Assembly: GCA_945901665.1 (NCBI GenBank)
Contig: CAMDLJ010000034.1
Span: 1 to 13,365, forward strand
DNA from: Bordetella parapertussis
GTDB taxonomy: Bacteria > Pseudomonadota > Gammaproteobacteria > Burkholderiales > Burkholderiaceae
DNA length: 13,365 bases
Reading direction: 5' to 3'
Shown here: positions 1 through 6,047 of the stretch, piece by piece
Position numbering within the stretch: the stretch's first letter is position 1
Layout of the letters: each line of letters begins with the position of its first letter
Position numbers and translations under genes: made by a program
Notes under the pieces: model-generated
Databases searched by the model: none
What the model saw: only the letters and a program-made list of their open reading frames with translations
Told to the model about the DNA's origin: nothing

Positions 1-903
1 GTGATGGGCGATGTCGATTTCAAAGTGTTCAGTGCCCCAGCCACCAGCAAAGGCGGACGCGTGGTGGCCTTGCGCGTGCCTGGCGGGGGCGACATCAGCC
101 GCGGCGAGATCGACGGCTACACCGAGTTTGTAAAAATTTATGGCGCCAAAGGCCTGGCCTGGATCAAGGTCAATGATGTCAGCGCGGGGCGCGACGGCCT
201 GCAGTCACCCATCGTCAAAAACCTGCACGACAACGCCATTGCCGAAATTTTGGCCCGCACCGGCGCGCAAAATGGCGACGTGCTGTTCTTTGGCGCCGAC
301 AAGGCCAAGGTGGTCAACGACTCGATGGGCGCGTTGCGCCTGAAGGTGGGCCACAGCGACATGGCCAAAAAGAGCGGTTTGTTTGAAAACCGCTGGACAC
401 CGCTGTGGGTGGTGGACTTCCCGATGTTTGAGTTTGACGAAGAAGCCCAGCGCTACACGGCGGTGCACCACCCCTTCACCGCGCCCAAAGACGGGCACGA
501 AGACTGGATGGTCACCGCACCCGAGAAATGCATTGCCAAGGGCTATGACATGGTGCTCAATGGCTGGGAAATTGGCGGCGGGTCGGTGCGCATTCACCGC
601 GCCGACGTGCAGCAAAAGGTGTTTGCTGCCTTGAAGATCACGCCCGAGGAAGCCCAACTCAAATTTGGCTTTTTGCTGGACGCCTTGCAGTACGGCGCCC
701 CACCCCATGGCGGCATCGCCTTTGGTCTGGACCGCATCATCACCTTGATGACCGGGGCCGAGTCGATCCGCGACGTGATCGCCTTCCCCAAAACCCAACG
801 CGCCCAATGCCTGCTGACCCAAGCGCCATCGCTGGTGGATGAAAAGCAGTTGCGCGAATTGCACATCCGCTTGCGCAACCTGGACGCCGTCAAAGCGGCT
901 TGA
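1..903 (+). CDS. aspS: Aspartyl-tRNA synthetase, C-terminal half (5' end cut by window)
   Basis: AspRS charges tRNA-Asp with aspartate in the cytoplasm. Only the last 300 residues are present (the family is about 590–600), and the frame is open from base 1. The fragment starts in the bacteria-specific GAD insertion domain and continues into the class II catalytic core. Visible landmarks are the pocket segment VHHPFTAP (bases about 463–486), [12 protein letters not shown] (about 562–597), and class II motif 3, [10 protein letters not shown], whose ATP-binding Arg lies at bases 733–735, followed by RDVIAFPKT. The C-terminus ([11 protein letters not shown]) is normal, with TGA at 901–903. The next gene starts 153 bases downstream. 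Whether the enzyme is discriminating or also charges tRNA-Asn cannot be judged, because the anticodon-binding domain is outside the window. Confidence 0.97.
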   Translation: MMGDVDFKVFSAPATSKGGRVVALRVPGGGDISRGEIDGYTEFVKIYGAKGLAWIKVNDVSAGRDGLQSPIVKNLHDNAIAEILARTGAQNGDVLFFGADKAKVVNDSMGALRLKVGHSDMAKKSGLFENRWTPLWVVDFPMFEFDEEAQRYTAVHHPFTAPKDGHEDWMVTAPEKCIAKGYDMVLNGWEIGGGSVRIHRADVQQKVFAALKITPEEAQLKFGFLLDALQYGAPPHGGIAFGLDRIITLMTGAESIRDVIAFPKTQRAQCLLTQAPSLVDEKQLRELHIRLRNLDAVKAA

Positions 904-1056
904 CAATCCACCGATAAGGCTGGCGTGGGGTGCGCCCTTATAGGTGGGCACGCCCTGGCCCGCCCATTGGCCCCAGCGTGCACAAGGCTTTGTCATGGTT
1001 TTGGCCTTGACCTGTGTTTGAATCGCCCCACTGTCGAACTGTCAAAGGAATGCCTT
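904..1056. other. aspS–TPR intergenic spacer with weak hairpin potential
   Basis: This 153-base spacer holds no gene I can support. GGCGTG (922–927) and CACGCC (949–954) could form a 6-bp stem, and GCCC (934–937)/GGGC (946–949) is a competing pairing. No run of T follows, so it is not a convincing intrinsic terminator. A TTGTCA (990–995) and a TTGACC (1007–1012) resemble −35 boxes, but I see no −10 at proper spacing for either. The ribosome-binding site for the next gene is AAAGGA at 1044–1049. Confidence 0.3.
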
Positions 1057-2073
1057 ATGAATCGCTCACCCCAAACTTGGTTTATGCGTACTTTTCTCGC
1101 CGTGACCTTGTCCCTGGCCGCTGGTTGGGCTTTGGCCCTGCCCAGCCCCAAAGACATTGAAGCTGCCGTGGGCGCGGGGCAATTGCCCCAGGCCGAAACC
1201 ATGCTGCGCGAGGTCTTGCAGGCCAAGCCGCAAAGTGCCAAGGCCCACTATGAGTTGGGCCAGGTGTTGGCCCGCCAAGGCAAATACTTTGATGCACAAC
1301 AGGCCTTGGATCAGGCCAAAATCTTTGACCCCACGCTCAAATTTGCCAGCAGCCCTGAGGCATTTGCCAAAACCTATGACACGGTGCTTGCCCAAGTGCG
1401 CGGTGCGTCCAGCGCCGCCAGCGCGAAGGCGGCCATAGCGCCCATGGCGACCTCAGCCGCACCCGTGGCTTCGCCGGCACCGGCCAGCCCGGCGCCCAGC
1501 GGTGGCTTCAACCTGATGTATGTGTGGATGGGAGCTGCTGGCTTGGTGGTGTTGGGTCTGATTTTGCGCCGCCGCGCAGCTGCGGCCCCTGCCGTAGCCC
1601 CAGCAGCAGCCTCCGCTGCAGCCACAACAGCCTATGCAGGCATGCCCCCGCCAGCGCAGCCGGCCTACAACGGAGCGGCCATGGCCACGGGCGGCATCAT
1701 TGGCTCTGGCCTAAGCCCAGCACAAGCCGCGGCCCCCGCACAGCGCGGCTTTGGATCTCAATATGCGCCCCAAGCCCCGGCCCACTACCCACCCGCTGCA
1801 GCGCCAGCCGCAGGCGGTATGGGTGCCATGGGTGGCGCGGTCATGGGCGGCGTGGCCGGCTTGGCGGCGGGCTATGCCTTGTCCAAAGCCATGGAGGGCG
1901 GCGCCAACCATCCCAACCCTGCCGCCAGCAACAACGCGGCCAACCCCTCCAACGACAGCGCGGGCTATGTGCCGTTTGACAACCACAGCAGCCCTGACAT
2001 GGGTGCGTTTGATGCGGGCGCCGGTGGTGACAGCTGGGATGTGGGCCAGGCCCCCATGGACGACGAGTGGTGA
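1057..2073 (+). CDS. Exported TPR-repeat, single-span membrane protein with Ala/Pro- and Gly-rich tail
   Basis: Function unknown. The ATG at 1057 is chosen because AAAGGA lies 7 bases before it and a signal peptide follows at once; the frame is open further upstream but has no support there. The 338 residues divide into a signal peptide (about 1–28, ending AGWALALPS); TPR-like helices (about 31–115, with AKAHYELGQVLARQGKYFDA typical of a TPR); an Ala/Pro/Ser linker (115–150); a hydrophobic span (about 154–171) followed by RRR; a long Ala/Pro/Gly/Tyr low-complexity stretch (172–252); a glycine-zipper-like segment (253–281) with repeated MGG/GxxG; and an Asn/Ser/Asp tail ending PMDDEW. The TPR part would face the periplasm and the tail the cytoplasm if the signal peptide is cleaved. 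TPRs mediate protein contacts; the glycine zipper suggests self-association or membrane packing (inference). It lies 15 bases before the SRAP gene. Confidence 0.85.
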   Translation: MNRSPQTWFMRTFLAVTLSLAAGWALALPSPKDIEAAVGAGQLPQAETMLREVLQAKPQSAKAHYELGQVLARQGKYFDAQQALDQAKIFDPTLKFASSPEAFAKTYDTVLAQVRGASSAASAKAAIAPMATSAAPVASPAPASPAPSGGFNLMYVWMGAAGLVVLGLILRRRAAAAPAVAPAAASAAATTAYAGMPPPAQPAYNGAAMATGGIIGSGLSPAQAAAPAQRGFGSQYAPQAPAHYPPAAAPAAGGMGAMGGAVMGGVAGLAAGYALSKAMEGGANHPNPAASNNAANPSNDSAGYVPFDNHSSPDMGAFDAGAGGDSWDVGQAPMDDEW

Positions 2074-2088
2074 GTTGCTGGCGCACCC

Positions 2089-2754
2089 ATGTGCACCAAC
2101 TTCACCCCCACCCGACAAACCGAATGGGCCACCCAAGCCTTGGGGGTCACTTGGCCCCAGGGACATCCTGAAGAAGTCTTTCCTGGGCAAATGGCCCCGG
2201 TTGTTTTGCGCAGCCACCGCCAAGAGCGGCTCGCTGCGGGCTTGGCCCGGTTTGGCCTGATACCCACCTGGGCCAAAGACCTGGGACAGGGGCGCCACAC
2301 TTACAACGCACGCAGCGAAACCGCCGCTGCCAAGCCCAGCTTTCGGCATGCGTGGCAAGCGCGCCAATATGCCCTGTTGGTGGTCGATCGCTTTTACGAA
2401 CCTTGCTACGACACTGGCCGTGCAGTGCGTTGGTCGATCGCTGCTGACAATGGTTCCCCCTTGGGGCTGGCTTGTTTGTGGGAGCGTTGGGTCGAGCCCC
2501 AAACCGCGCAAACCGTGGCCTCGTTTGCCATGCTCACTGTGAATGCCGATGCCCACCCGGTGATGAACCGCTTTCACAAACCGGGTGAAGAAAAACGCAG
2601 CCCCGTGTTGTTGCCGCTGGACCAGTGGCAACACTGGTTGTCTGCCACGCCAGAGCATGCCCAACAGATTTTGGATGCCCACCAAGCCCCGCCGCTGCGG
2701 GTGCAATCCGACCCATTGCCCGCACGCCAGCGCTCAGTGGCCAGTGCAGCCTGA
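2089..2754 (+). CDS. SRAP-family protein (YedK/HMCES-type abasic-site DNA crosslinker)
   Basis: SRAP proteins bind abasic sites in single-stranded DNA and form a stable thiazolidine crosslink through Cys2 after removal of Met1, shielding the lesion. The ATG at 2089 is fixed by this chemistry: the product begins Met-Cys. Other landmarks in the 221 residues are the NARSET segment (Asn73), FYEP with Glu104, and VMNRFHKP with His163, matching the family's Asn, Glu and His positions. The N-terminus reads MCTN rather than the common MCGR, and an insertion (GEEK) follows the His, so it belongs to a divergent subgroup that I recall from other Comamonadaceae. The ribosome-binding site is weak, and the gene lies 15 bases after the TPR gene, so co-transcription is likely. 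Its stop directly abuts the stop of the opposite-strand acyltransferase gene. Confidence 0.88.
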   Translation: MCTNFTPTRQTEWATQALGVTWPQGHPEEVFPGQMAPVVLRSHRQERLAAGLARFGLIPTWAKDLGQGRHTYNARSETAAAKPSFRHAWQARQYALLVVDRFYEPCYDTGRAVRWSIAADNGSPLGLACLWERWVEPQTAQTVASFAMLTVNADAHPVMNRFHKPGEEKRSPVLLPLDQWQHWLSATPEHAQQILDAHQAPPLRVQSDPLPARQRSVASAA

Positions 2755-3345
2755 TCAATCGGTGGCAAATTGCTGCGGGTTTTTGCCTTTGAAGGGGGCG
2801 TAAAAGGCTTTGATGCGCGCCATGTCGGCCTCGATGTCGCCACTGGGCTCAAATACCGGACCCAGCCCGGTGACCTTGCGGGAATAGTCCAAATAACCCA
2901 AGACGATGGGCACTTGGGCCCCGGTGGCAATGTAATAAAAACCGGTCTTCCAATACCGTGTGTGGCTGCGTGTGCCCTCGGGCGGCACCACCAATTGCAC
3001 CGGGCCTTGGGCCTCGCTCAGGGCTTGGGCCGAAGCCGCCACCAAGTTGTTGGCCTTGTCGCGCTGCACCGGAATCCCGCCCAACCACATCATCAGCCCG
3101 CGAAATGGAAACCTGAAGATTTGCACCTTGCCCATCCAGTAAATGTTCAGGCGCAAGGCAAACGCCACCATCAAGGTATAGGGCAGGTCCCAATTGCTGG
3201 TGTGGGGCGCGGCGATCAACACACTTTTTTGTCCGTTGGCCGGAAGGTGGCCTTCGATCTTCCAGCCGGTGGCTTTTAAAAAAGCGACGGAAAAACCGCG
3301 CAGCAAGGTGTTGACGATGGGGGTTTGAAAGATGGTGCGGTGCAT
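2755..3345 (-). CDS. PlsC-like lysophospholipid/1-acylglycerol-3-phosphate acyltransferase
   Basis: Membrane-associated acyltransferase of the PlsC superfamily, which transfers acyl chains to lysophosphatidate or related lysolipids. All acyltransferase blocks are visible in its 196 residues: HTSNWD (48–53, the HX4D catalytic pair), GGIPVQR (89–95) and PPEGTRS (121–127). Hydrophobic stretches near 10–25 and 56–70 fit a peripheral or monotopic membrane protein. I chose the ATG at 3345 because MHRTIFQTPIVNTLL looks like the normal family start and a possible promoter places transcription start near 3398. A TTG at 3396 would add 17 residues. At 196 residues it is shorter than E. coli PlsC (about 245), and its substrate is not clear. 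The gene stands alone on this strand, convergent with the SRAP gene and divergent from nudB. Confidence 0.88.
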   Translation of the reverse strand: MHRTIFQTPIVNTLLRGFSVAFLKATGWKIEGHLPANGQKSVLIAAPHTSNWDLPYTLMVAFALRLNIYWMGKVQIFRFPFRGLMMWLGGIPVQRDKANNLVAASAQALSEAQGPVQLVVPPEGTRSHTRYWKTGFYYIATGAQVPIVLGYLDYSRKVTGLGPVFEPSGDIEADMARIKAFYAPFKGKNPQQFATD

Positions 3346-3402
3346 GGGGCTGGGGCCTGGCCAGCCTTGCAAAGCCGACAAACTGAGGTAAAGCAATGGG
3401 TC

Positions 3403-3429
3403 AGATTATGGTGTGTCCACCATTGTCAA
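3403..3429 (-). promoter_or_regulatory. Candidate acyltransferase promoter with palindrome in the spacer
   Basis: On the minus strand a perfect TTGACA (3429–3424) is followed by CATAAT (3410–3405) or TAATCT (3408–3403). The spacers of 13 and 15 bases are short of the preferred 16–18, which is the main doubt. Between and overlapping the boxes lies a perfect 6-bp inverted repeat with a 4-base loop, ATGGTG–TGTC–CACCAT (plus strand 3408–3423), which could be an operator. Predicted transcription would begin near 3398, giving about 53 bases of leader before the ATG at 3345. On the plus strand the same bases contain TTGTCA (3423–3428), a possible −35 toward nudB. Confidence 0.35.
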
Positions 3430-3581
3430 AAAGGCATTTTTTTGTATTCAAAAATACCTGTCCAAGCGTGCCATCGAAGTACCCCACGCTGACCCTGGGC
3501 TGTTTGGATGCCGGCCCACGGTCCCCCAGGTGCAAAATGCGCGGGGTCCGCACCTGCCCCCAGCTGGGCGCCCCTCACACC
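3430..3581. other. nudB upstream region: A+T-rich patch and leader hairpins
   Basis: No gene is supported here. An A+T-rich patch (3428–3458) contains seven T in a row and a small inverted repeat, GTATT–CAAA–AATAC (3444–3457), flanked by ATTTTT (3436–3441)/AAAAAT (3450–3455). It contrasts sharply with the GC-rich surroundings and is a likely promoter or regulator region for nudB, although I see no good −10 box. Nearer nudB, CAGGTGC (3527–3533) and GCACCTG (3550–3556) form a perfect 7-bp inverted repeat with a 16-base loop, followed by the palindrome CCCAGCTGGG (3559–3568). The leader could therefore be structured. An in-frame extension of nudB back to 3396 exists but its translation does not look like protein. 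Confidence 0.3.
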
Positions 3582-4073
3582 ATGAACCCCACTTACAAAT
3601 TGCCCCAATCTGTGCTGGTGGTCATTCACACCCGCGAGATGCAGGTTTTGTTGTTGCGCCGTGCCGATATGGGCAGTTGGCAGTCGGTCACCGGCAGCAA
3701 AGACCACGCGCAAGAAAGCTATGCCCATACCGCTGCCCGCGAAGTGGCCGAAGAAACGGGTTTGGACGTCAACGCGCCGGGCTGTGTGATGTGGGATTGG
3801 GGTTTGGAAAACATTTACGACATTTACCCCCAATACTGGCCGCGCTACGCCCCTGGCGTGCGGCGCAATACCGAGCATGTGTTTGGCCTGCAAGTGCCAG
3901 ACAACAGCCCCATTGTGCTCAGCCCCAGCGAGCACACCGAATACCGCTGGCTGCCATGGCTGCAGGCCGCTGATGAGGTGTTTTCACCGTCCAACGCCGA
4001 AGCCATTTTGATGTTGCCGCGCCAAATCGCGCTGCGCTGGGGCACTTCTCAGTCGCCTGCGGGCCCCACATGA
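3582..4073 (+). CDS. nudB: Dihydroneopterin triphosphate diphosphatase (Nudix)
   Basis: NudB removes pyrophosphate from 7,8-dihydroneopterin triphosphate, the product of FolE (whose gene lies downstream), giving the monophosphate for folate synthesis. The ATG at 3582 yields 163 residues beginning MNPTYKLPQSVLVVIHT, the typical NudB start, against about 150 for E. coli NudB. The Nudix box runs from GSKDHAQE to REVAEETGL; the REVxEExGL metal-binding core is intact. There is one residue more than the textbook pattern between the first Gly and Glu, as I recall for betaproteobacterial NudB. The downstream YPQYWPRY and EHTEYRWL segments also fit. No strong ribosome-binding site is visible. The stop codon overlaps the next start (ATGA, 4070–4073), so translation of the EEP gene is probably coupled. 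Confidence 0.92.
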   Translation: MNPTYKLPQSVLVVIHTREMQVLLLRRADMGSWQSVTGSKDHAQESYAHTAAREVAEETGLDVNAPGCVMWDWGLENIYDIYPQYWPRYAPGVRRNTEHVFGLQVPDNSPIVLSPSEHTEYRWLPWLQAADEVFSPSNAEAILMLPRQIALRWGTSQSPAGPT

Positions 4074-4807
4074 TGGGGCTGAAAACCTTGCGCGTGGCCA
4101 CTTACAACATCCATAAAGGGGTGCAAGGCCTGGGGCCAGCGCGGCGCTTGGAAATTCACAACCTCGGGCATGCGATTGAGCAGCTCGATGCCGACATCGT
4201 GTGTTTGCAAGAGGTGCGCAAGGCGCATCGCTTGGGCCAACGGCACTTCCCGCATTGGCCCGACATGCCGCAAGCCGATTTTTTGCGCCCCGAGGGTTTT
4301 GTGGCGGTGTACCGCACCAATGCGGTCACGCGCCATGGCGAGCATGGCAACGCTTTGTTGTCGCGTTGGCCGGTGGTGGGGCATCAGCATGAGGACATCT
4401 CGGACCACGGCTTTGAGCAACGGGGTTTGTTGCATGTGCAACTCAGCGTGGACCAGCGCGAGGTGCATGTGATCGTGGTGCATTTGGGTTTGTTGGCGGG
4501 GTCTCGCTTGCGCCAGGTGCGGCGTTTGTTTGATTTTGTTGAACGTGAAGTGCCCGCCCATGCGCCGTTGATCGTGGCCGGGGACTTCAATGATTGGGCG
4601 CGCCGCTTGGACCGGCCCTTGGCCCAGATGGGCTTGCGCTGCCACCATGGCTTGCCGACACCCACCTTTCCCGCGCGCATGCCCATGGTCCAACTCGACC
4701 GCATTTATGCGCGGGGCTTGCGACCCGTGAGCAGCCACACCCCGCACGGCGCGATCTGGGCACGCATGTCAGACCACCTGCCTTTGACCGCCGAATTTGC
4801 CTTCTGA
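4070..4807 (+). CDS. Endonuclease/exonuclease/phosphatase-family protein (YbhP-like)
   Basis: Member of the metal-dependent EEP fold, which includes DNase I-like nucleases and lipid or nucleotide phosphatases. The 245 residues carry every catalytic position: TYNIHKG (Asn13), CLQEVR (Glu48), VVHLGL (His138), GDFNDW (Asp172, Asn174), LDRIY (Asp210) and SDHLPL (Asp235, His236). No signal peptide is seen, so it is probably cytoplasmic. ATG at 4070 overlaps the nudB stop; a second ATG at 4073 is equally possible. The cardiolipin synthase gene follows after 6 bases, the same pairing as E. coli ybhP–clsB (ybhO), so a role in phospholipid metabolism is at least as likely as DNA cleavage (inference). 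The true substrate cannot be read from the sequence. Confidence 0.88.
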   Translation: MMGLKTLRVATYNIHKGVQGLGPARRLEIHNLGHAIEQLDADIVCLQEVRKAHRLGQRHFPHWPDMPQADFLRPEGFVAVYRTNAVTRHGEHGNALLSRWPVVGHQHEDISDHGFEQRGLLHVQLSVDQREVHVIVVHLGLLAGSRLRQVRRLFDFVEREVPAHAPLIVAGDFNDWARRLDRPLAQMGLRCHHGLPTPTFPARMPMVQLDRIYARGLRPVSSHTPHGAIWARMSDHLPLTAEFAF

Positions 4808-4813
4808 AATGAA

Positions 4814-5995
4814 ATGAACCCAGGCCCGACCACCGCGCACATCACCTTGCTCGAAGGCAGCCGTGACTTTTTTCCGGCCTTGGTCCAAGCGATGGATGGG
4901 GCGCGGCATGAAATCCATTTGGAAACCTATATTTTTGACTTTCATGGTGCGGCAGTCGATGTGGCCCAGGCCCTGGAGCGCGCCGCGCGCCGGGGGGTAC
5001 AAACTTGCGTGTTGGTGGACGGGGTGGGCACCCCCGATGTGCCCTTGGTGTGGCAGCAACGCTTGGCGCTGGCGGGCGTGCAATGGCAAACCTTTGAGCC
5101 GGTGGCGCCCCTGGCGCTTTTGGTGCCCAGCCGTTGGCGGCGCTTGCACCGCAAACTCTGCGTGGTCGATGGCGAGGTGGCGTTTTGCGGTGGCATCAAT
5201 GTGCTGGATGATTTTTATGAGGGCCATGAAAAGGCAACATTGCGCCAACCACGCTTGGATTTCGCGGTGCGCTTGAAGGGACCGCTGGTGGGCGATGTGC
5301 GCTACACCATGCGCCAACTGTGGTGGCGCATCCAAGCGGTGCGTGATTGGCGCGACAGCAAGTTGTCGGCCGCTGTCGACGCCTTGAAAGAAGTGGCTGC
5401 AGATCGCCAACGCCTGACCACGGGCCGTTGGCGCTTGGTGTTGCGTGACAACTTGCGCCACCGCACCCGCATCGAGCGCCATTACCTGCATGCCTTGGGC
5501 CGCGCACGCATTGAAGTGTGGATAGCCAACGCTTACTTTTACCCCGGCGCGCGTTTGCGCCGTGCCTTGTTGGCGGCGGCCCAGCGCGGTGTGCGCGTCA
5601 CCATCTTGGTCCAGGGCCATTACGACCATGTGGTGCCGTACCGCGCAGCCCGCCATTTGTATGGACCCTTGTTGGCCGCAGGCGTGAGCATCCATGAATA
5701 CCACGCCAGCTTCATGCATGCCAAAGTGGCGGTGATCGACGCGCAATGGGTCACGGTGGGTTCGTCCAACTTGGACCCACTGAGCCTGTTGCTGGCGCGA
5801 GAGGCCAATGTGGTGGCCCGTGATCCAGACTTGGCGCGGTTGCTGAAGCTTCGCTTGGCGCAGGTCTTAAAAGAGGGCGCGCACCAAATTCAAGCGGACG
5901 ACCATGCCCACCGGGGGTGGCTTGAAAGCGCCTTGGACGCCATTTCTGCGGGCCTGTTGCGCTTGGCCATTTTCATCAGTGGCAAGCGCTACTGA
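4814..5995 (+). CDS. clsB: Cardiolipin synthase B (phospholipase D family)
   Basis: PLD-type phosphatidyltransferase that makes cardiolipin; E. coli ClsB can also make phosphatidylglycerol from phosphatidylethanolamine and glycerol. Two HKD motifs are complete in the 393 residues: HRKLCVVD (His112, Lys114, Asp119) followed by FCGGINV, and HAKVAVID (His302, Lys304, Asp309) followed by VGSSNLDP. There are no N-terminal membrane spans, which separates it from ClsA. A hydrophobic C-terminal stretch (about residues 375–390, LLRLAIFIS) may touch the membrane. Length fits the family (about 400). It starts 6 bases after the EEP gene with no clear Shine–Dalgarno, so coupled translation is likely; a two-codon frame, ATG AAA TGA, overlaps its start at 4809–4817. 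A perfect inverted repeat begins directly after its stop. Confidence 0.93.
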   Translation: MNPGPTTAHITLLEGSRDFFPALVQAMDGARHEIHLETYIFDFHGAAVDVAQALERAARRGVQTCVLVDGVGTPDVPLVWQQRLALAGVQWQTFEPVAPLALLVPSRWRRLHRKLCVVDGEVAFCGGINVLDDFYEGHEKATLRQPRLDFAVRLKGPLVGDVRYTMRQLWWRIQAVRDWRDSKLSAAVDALKEVAADRQRLTTGRWRLVLRDNLRHRTRIERHYLHALGRARIEVWIANAYFYPGARLRRALLAAAQRGVRVTILVQGHYDHVVPYRAARHLYGPLLAAGVSIHEYHASFMHAKVAVIDAQWVTVGSSNLDPLSLLLAREANVVARDPDLARLLKLRLAQVLKEGAHQIQADDHAHRGWLESALDAISAGLLRLAIFISGKRY

Positions 5996-6033
5996 AGCCA
6001 AGCCATCTCGCCTGTGAGGGGCATGGCTTGGCT
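5996..6033. repeat. Perfect 11-bp inverted repeat between clsB and folE
   Basis: AGCCAAGCCAT (5996–6006) and ATGGCTTGGCT (6023–6033) are exact reverse complements separated by 16 bases, starting at the base after the clsB stop codon. An inner CTC (6007–6009)/GAG (6016–6018) could extend the fold. No T run follows the right arm, so a standard intrinsic terminator is not supported. It could be an mRNA-stabilising hairpin for the upstream transcript or a DNA operator, since its right arm touches a possible extended −10 for folE. Confidence 0.7.
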
Positions 6034-6041
6034 GATACCAT
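6033..6041 (+). promoter_or_regulatory. Possible extended −10 for the folE operon
   Basis: TGATACCAT fits the extended −10 pattern TGnTAnnnT (TACCAT at 6036–6041). No good −35 is visible; the position where it would lie is inside the inverted repeat. Transcription would start near 6048, exactly at the upstream folE ATG. That would make this ATG leaderless, or else favour the ATG at 6108 as the true start. Confidence 0.28.
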
Positions 6042-6047
6042 CTGCGC

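Noticed and set aside
205..996. Open frame on the minus strand opposite aspS
   Set aside because: Antisense to conserved AspRS motifs and composed of shadow-type residues.
1711..2706. Open frame on the minus strand opposite the TPR tail and SRAP gene
   Set aside because: Crosses two supported genes and their spacer; the translation is His/Gly-rich without domain features.
2755..2800. GGCAAA/TTTGCC dyad after the SRAP stop as terminator
   Set aside because: Stem is A+T-rich with a long loop and no following T run.
3346..3396. TTG start giving the acyltransferase 17 more residues
   Set aside because: No ribosome-binding site seen, and the predicted transcription start near 3398 would leave almost no leader. 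Kept as a possibility only.
4769..5746. Long open frame (about 325 codons) on the minus strand opposite clsB
   Set aside because: It lies fully antisense to an intact, motif-complete clsB, has a His/Gln/Ala-rich translation with no domain, and such mirror frames are expected from third-position GC bias.
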